Shown: piece by piece, positions 62,820-64,000 of the stretch | How the letters are laid out: the number at the start of each line of letters is the position of its first letter | How positions within the stretch are numbered: position 1 is the stretch's first letter | NCBI GenBank assembly: GCA_029260075.1 | Contig: JAJDDY010000087.1 | Location: forward strand, 310,001 to 374,000 | DNA length: 64,000 nucleotides | From: Phycisphaerae bacterium | Lineage (GTDB): Bacteria; Planctomycetota; Phycisphaerae; UBA1845 | Reading direction: 5' to 3' | Made by a program: the position numbers and the translations under genes | Notes under the pieces: model-generated | The model's database searches: none | Seen by the model: only the letters and a program-made list of their open reading frames with translations | What the model was told of the DNA's origin: nothing

Positions 62820-62957
62820 CAGCCTGTTGAACGAGGCTGGAATTCAATCGCGTCGCCGCGAACCCGCCCGTGACAACGGGACTTGTCCTTGTCAAGACGC
62901 GGAAATCGCTAATGGATCACCGGCTGGAAGCCGGTGCCACACTTTTTCAACAGGCTG
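62820..62957 (+). repeat. 138-bp element with terminal inverted repeats, copy 3 (cleanest)
   Basis: CAGCCTGTTGAA at the left and TTCAACAGGCTG at the right are exact 12-bp reverse complements. The interior has an ACCGGCT-GGA-AGCCGGT hairpin at 62919-62935. It starts immediately after the exbB stop and ends about 31 nt before the exbD ATG, so it is probably transcribed within the operon. Confidence 0.9.
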
Positions 62958-62988
62958 GTAGCACCGAAAGACCAGGAGTGGCGAGCGC

Positions 62989-63402
62989 ATGATTATCAAA
63001 TCCAGCGAAGTTTCGGACAGCATCTCCATCGAGATGACACCCATGATCGATATGGTGTTTCTCCTGCTGATCTTTTTCTTGGTGGCGACCACGTTTCACC
63101 AGACGGAGCGTGAGATGCAAATCGCGTTGCCGATGGCGTCTTCGGCTGAGCCCATCAGTTCGCTCTTGCAAGAGTTGGTCGTCAACATCAGCGAAGAAGG
63201 GCAGATCATCGTGGGCGGACGCACGCTCGAGCCGGAGGACTTGCAGTCGATGGTCGCGGAGTCGGTGAAGATCAATCCGGATCAAAAGGTAACCGTGCGC
63301 GGCGATCGACGAACACCCTACGCCAACGTGATTCGCGTCCTCGATATTTGTAAAGGTGCGGGAATCCAGGAACCGTATCTGGACACTGTACTCACGGATT
63401 AG
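62989..63402 (+). CDS. ExbD/TolR family protein
   Basis: A 137-aa protein with a single N-terminal helix (MIDMVFLLLIFFLVATTF, about 18-35) preceded by the acidic MTPMIDM motif. The membrane Asp of the family is in that motif. The periplasmic domain has VNISEEGQIIVGGR and VTVRGDRRTPYANVIRVLDICKGAG. It partners the ExbB gene upstream despite the repeat between them. Confidence 0.93.
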   Translation: MIIKSSEVSDSISIEMTPMIDMVFLLLIFFLVATTFHQTEREMQIALPMASSAEPISSLLQELVVNISEEGQIIVGGRTLEPEDLQSMVAESVKINPDQKVTVRGDRRTPYANVIRVLDICKGAGIQEPYLDTVLTD

Positions 63403-63408
63403 ACGATC

Positions 63409-64000
63409 GTGCCTGACCCAAACCACAAGAAAACGCCACGCGTGCCCGAAACCGCATCGTGGTTCAAGGTGATTACGACGACGGTCGTCGTGCTCTTGCT
63501 GGTCACGGGTGTCGTCGTGGTGGCCCGCCTGTTGCCGGTGACGCATCGATTCTACACTGATGCAGATCTGATTCGACGCCCGATCGAGCTGGCGAACACA
63601 CGCGACATTTTGTGGCAGCCGGCGCGATCGATGTCGGAACTCATCAACACGACGGCGGATGATTATGAGCCGCGGCTAAGTGCCGACGGTATGACACTAT
63701 ACTTCGTGCGTGGCAAGGCGGGGTACAACGCGCAAATCCACTACAGCATCAAATCGCCAACCGGTTGGAGCAAACCACAACCGCTTGATGCAGTCAACTC
63801 AGCGTATGACGAGCTTGGCCCCGAACCGTCGCGCGACGGTCAGTCGCTCTATTTCTACAGCGATCGACCGGGCGGGTCGGGCGGGTACGACCTGTGGGTC
63901 GCCCGCCGTTCGACGACGGGTTGGCACGAGCCGATCAACCTGGGACCGCTGGTCAACAGCGAGTTCAACGACTATGGACCGGCGCTGACGCCGGACAGCA
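63409..64000 (+). CDS. TolB-like PD40 beta-propeller protein (cut by window end)
   Basis: The frame from GTG 63409 stays open for 197 codons to the window end. Residues about 20-42 are a membrane anchor (VITTTVVVLLLVTGVVVVARLL). After it come PD40 blades: DYEPRLSADGMTLYFVRGK, ELGPEPSRDGQSLYFYSDRPGG and DYGPALTPDS. It begins 6 nt after the exbD stop, so it belongs to the same operon. In Tol systems TolB is the propeller protein next to TolQRA; this one is membrane-anchored rather than soluble. Confidence 0.88.
   Translation, partial: MPDPNHKKTPRVPETASWFKVITTTVVVLLLVTGVVVVARLLPVTHRFYTDADLIRRPIELANTRDILWQPARSMSELINTTADDYEPRLSADGMTLYFVRGKAGYNAQIHYSIKSPTGWSKPQPLDAVNSAYDELGPEPSRDGQSLYFYSDRPGGSGGYDLWVARRSTTGWHEPINLGPLVNSEFNDYGPALTPDS

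Noticed and set aside
1-64000. tRNA or rRNA genes
   Set aside because: I looked through the longer spacers for clover-leaf arms and rRNA words and saw none, but a tRNAscan/Infernal run would be needed to be certain.

Overview
The window looks like chromosomal DNA of a GC-rich, Gram-negative-type bacterium, most likely a planctomycete (perhaps the Phycisphaerae side). This is inference from gene content: an oversized SecA, a TPR protein carrying two RNA polymerase alpha-CTDs, a bacterial tricorn protease, very large PKD and FG-GAP extracellular proteins, a BlaI/M56 pair, HflK/HflC, and many short palindromic repeats between genes. I see no rRNA, tRNA, CRISPR array, prophage or transposase gene. 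About 38 protein genes are supported, two of them cut by the window ends.

Layout. 1-10.2 kb, mostly minus strand: start of a lipoprotein gene, alphaCTD-TPR protein, DUF971 protein overlapping an HtrA protease, alpha/beta hydrolase, D-2-hydroxyacid dehydrogenase, a 42-residue membrane peptide, an inositol-monophosphatase-family enzyme (plus strand), then a 189-aa unknown, tgt and yajC. 10.4-15.3 kb: membrane glycosyltransferase, truA, a FliA/WhiG-type sigma factor, pdxJ. 15.9-19.75 kb, plus strand: dapA with a coupled membrane protein; then a LysM-L,D-transpeptidase coupled to an AhpD-like gene with an in-frame TGA at the catalytic Cys position and a SECIS-like hairpin, read here as a selenoprotein. 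20-23.7 kb: metallophosphoesterase lipoprotein, hflK-hflC. 24.1-30.9 kb, minus strand: a D-glutamate block of 5-oxoprolinase/hydantoinase A+B fusion, D-glutamate cyclase fused to a truncated MurD-like ligase, and a DUF1445 protein. 31-47.2 kb: secA, a short secreted protein, a 2247-aa PKD metalloprotease-like protein and a 1306-aa FG-GAP lipoprotein. 47.7-50 kb: complete murD and a DUF1697 gene. 50.4-54.5 kb: BlaI repressor with operator, and a very unusual M56 sensor-protease. 54.9-64 kb: tricorn protease, a long TPR protein, ExbB/TolQ, ExbD/TolR and the start of a TolB-like propeller protein, forming a Tol-like envelope cluster.

Intergenic space is dominated by repeats: a 138-bp element with terminal inverted repeats (three full-length and two degenerate copies, one inside a coding region); an AGGA-loop hairpin of about 24 nt whose two stems co-vary between at least ten copies; an ACCGGCT/AGCCGGT hairpin in about fifteen copies; nested palindromes of about 80 bp downstream of five genes; and a 170-bp repeat present twice.

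The three most interesting items are the putative selenocysteine AhpD-like protein, the D-glutamate cyclase/MurD-like fusion with its DUF1445 and oxoprolinase neighbours, and the co-varying AGGA hairpin family. All calls come from reading the sequence; no database search was run.
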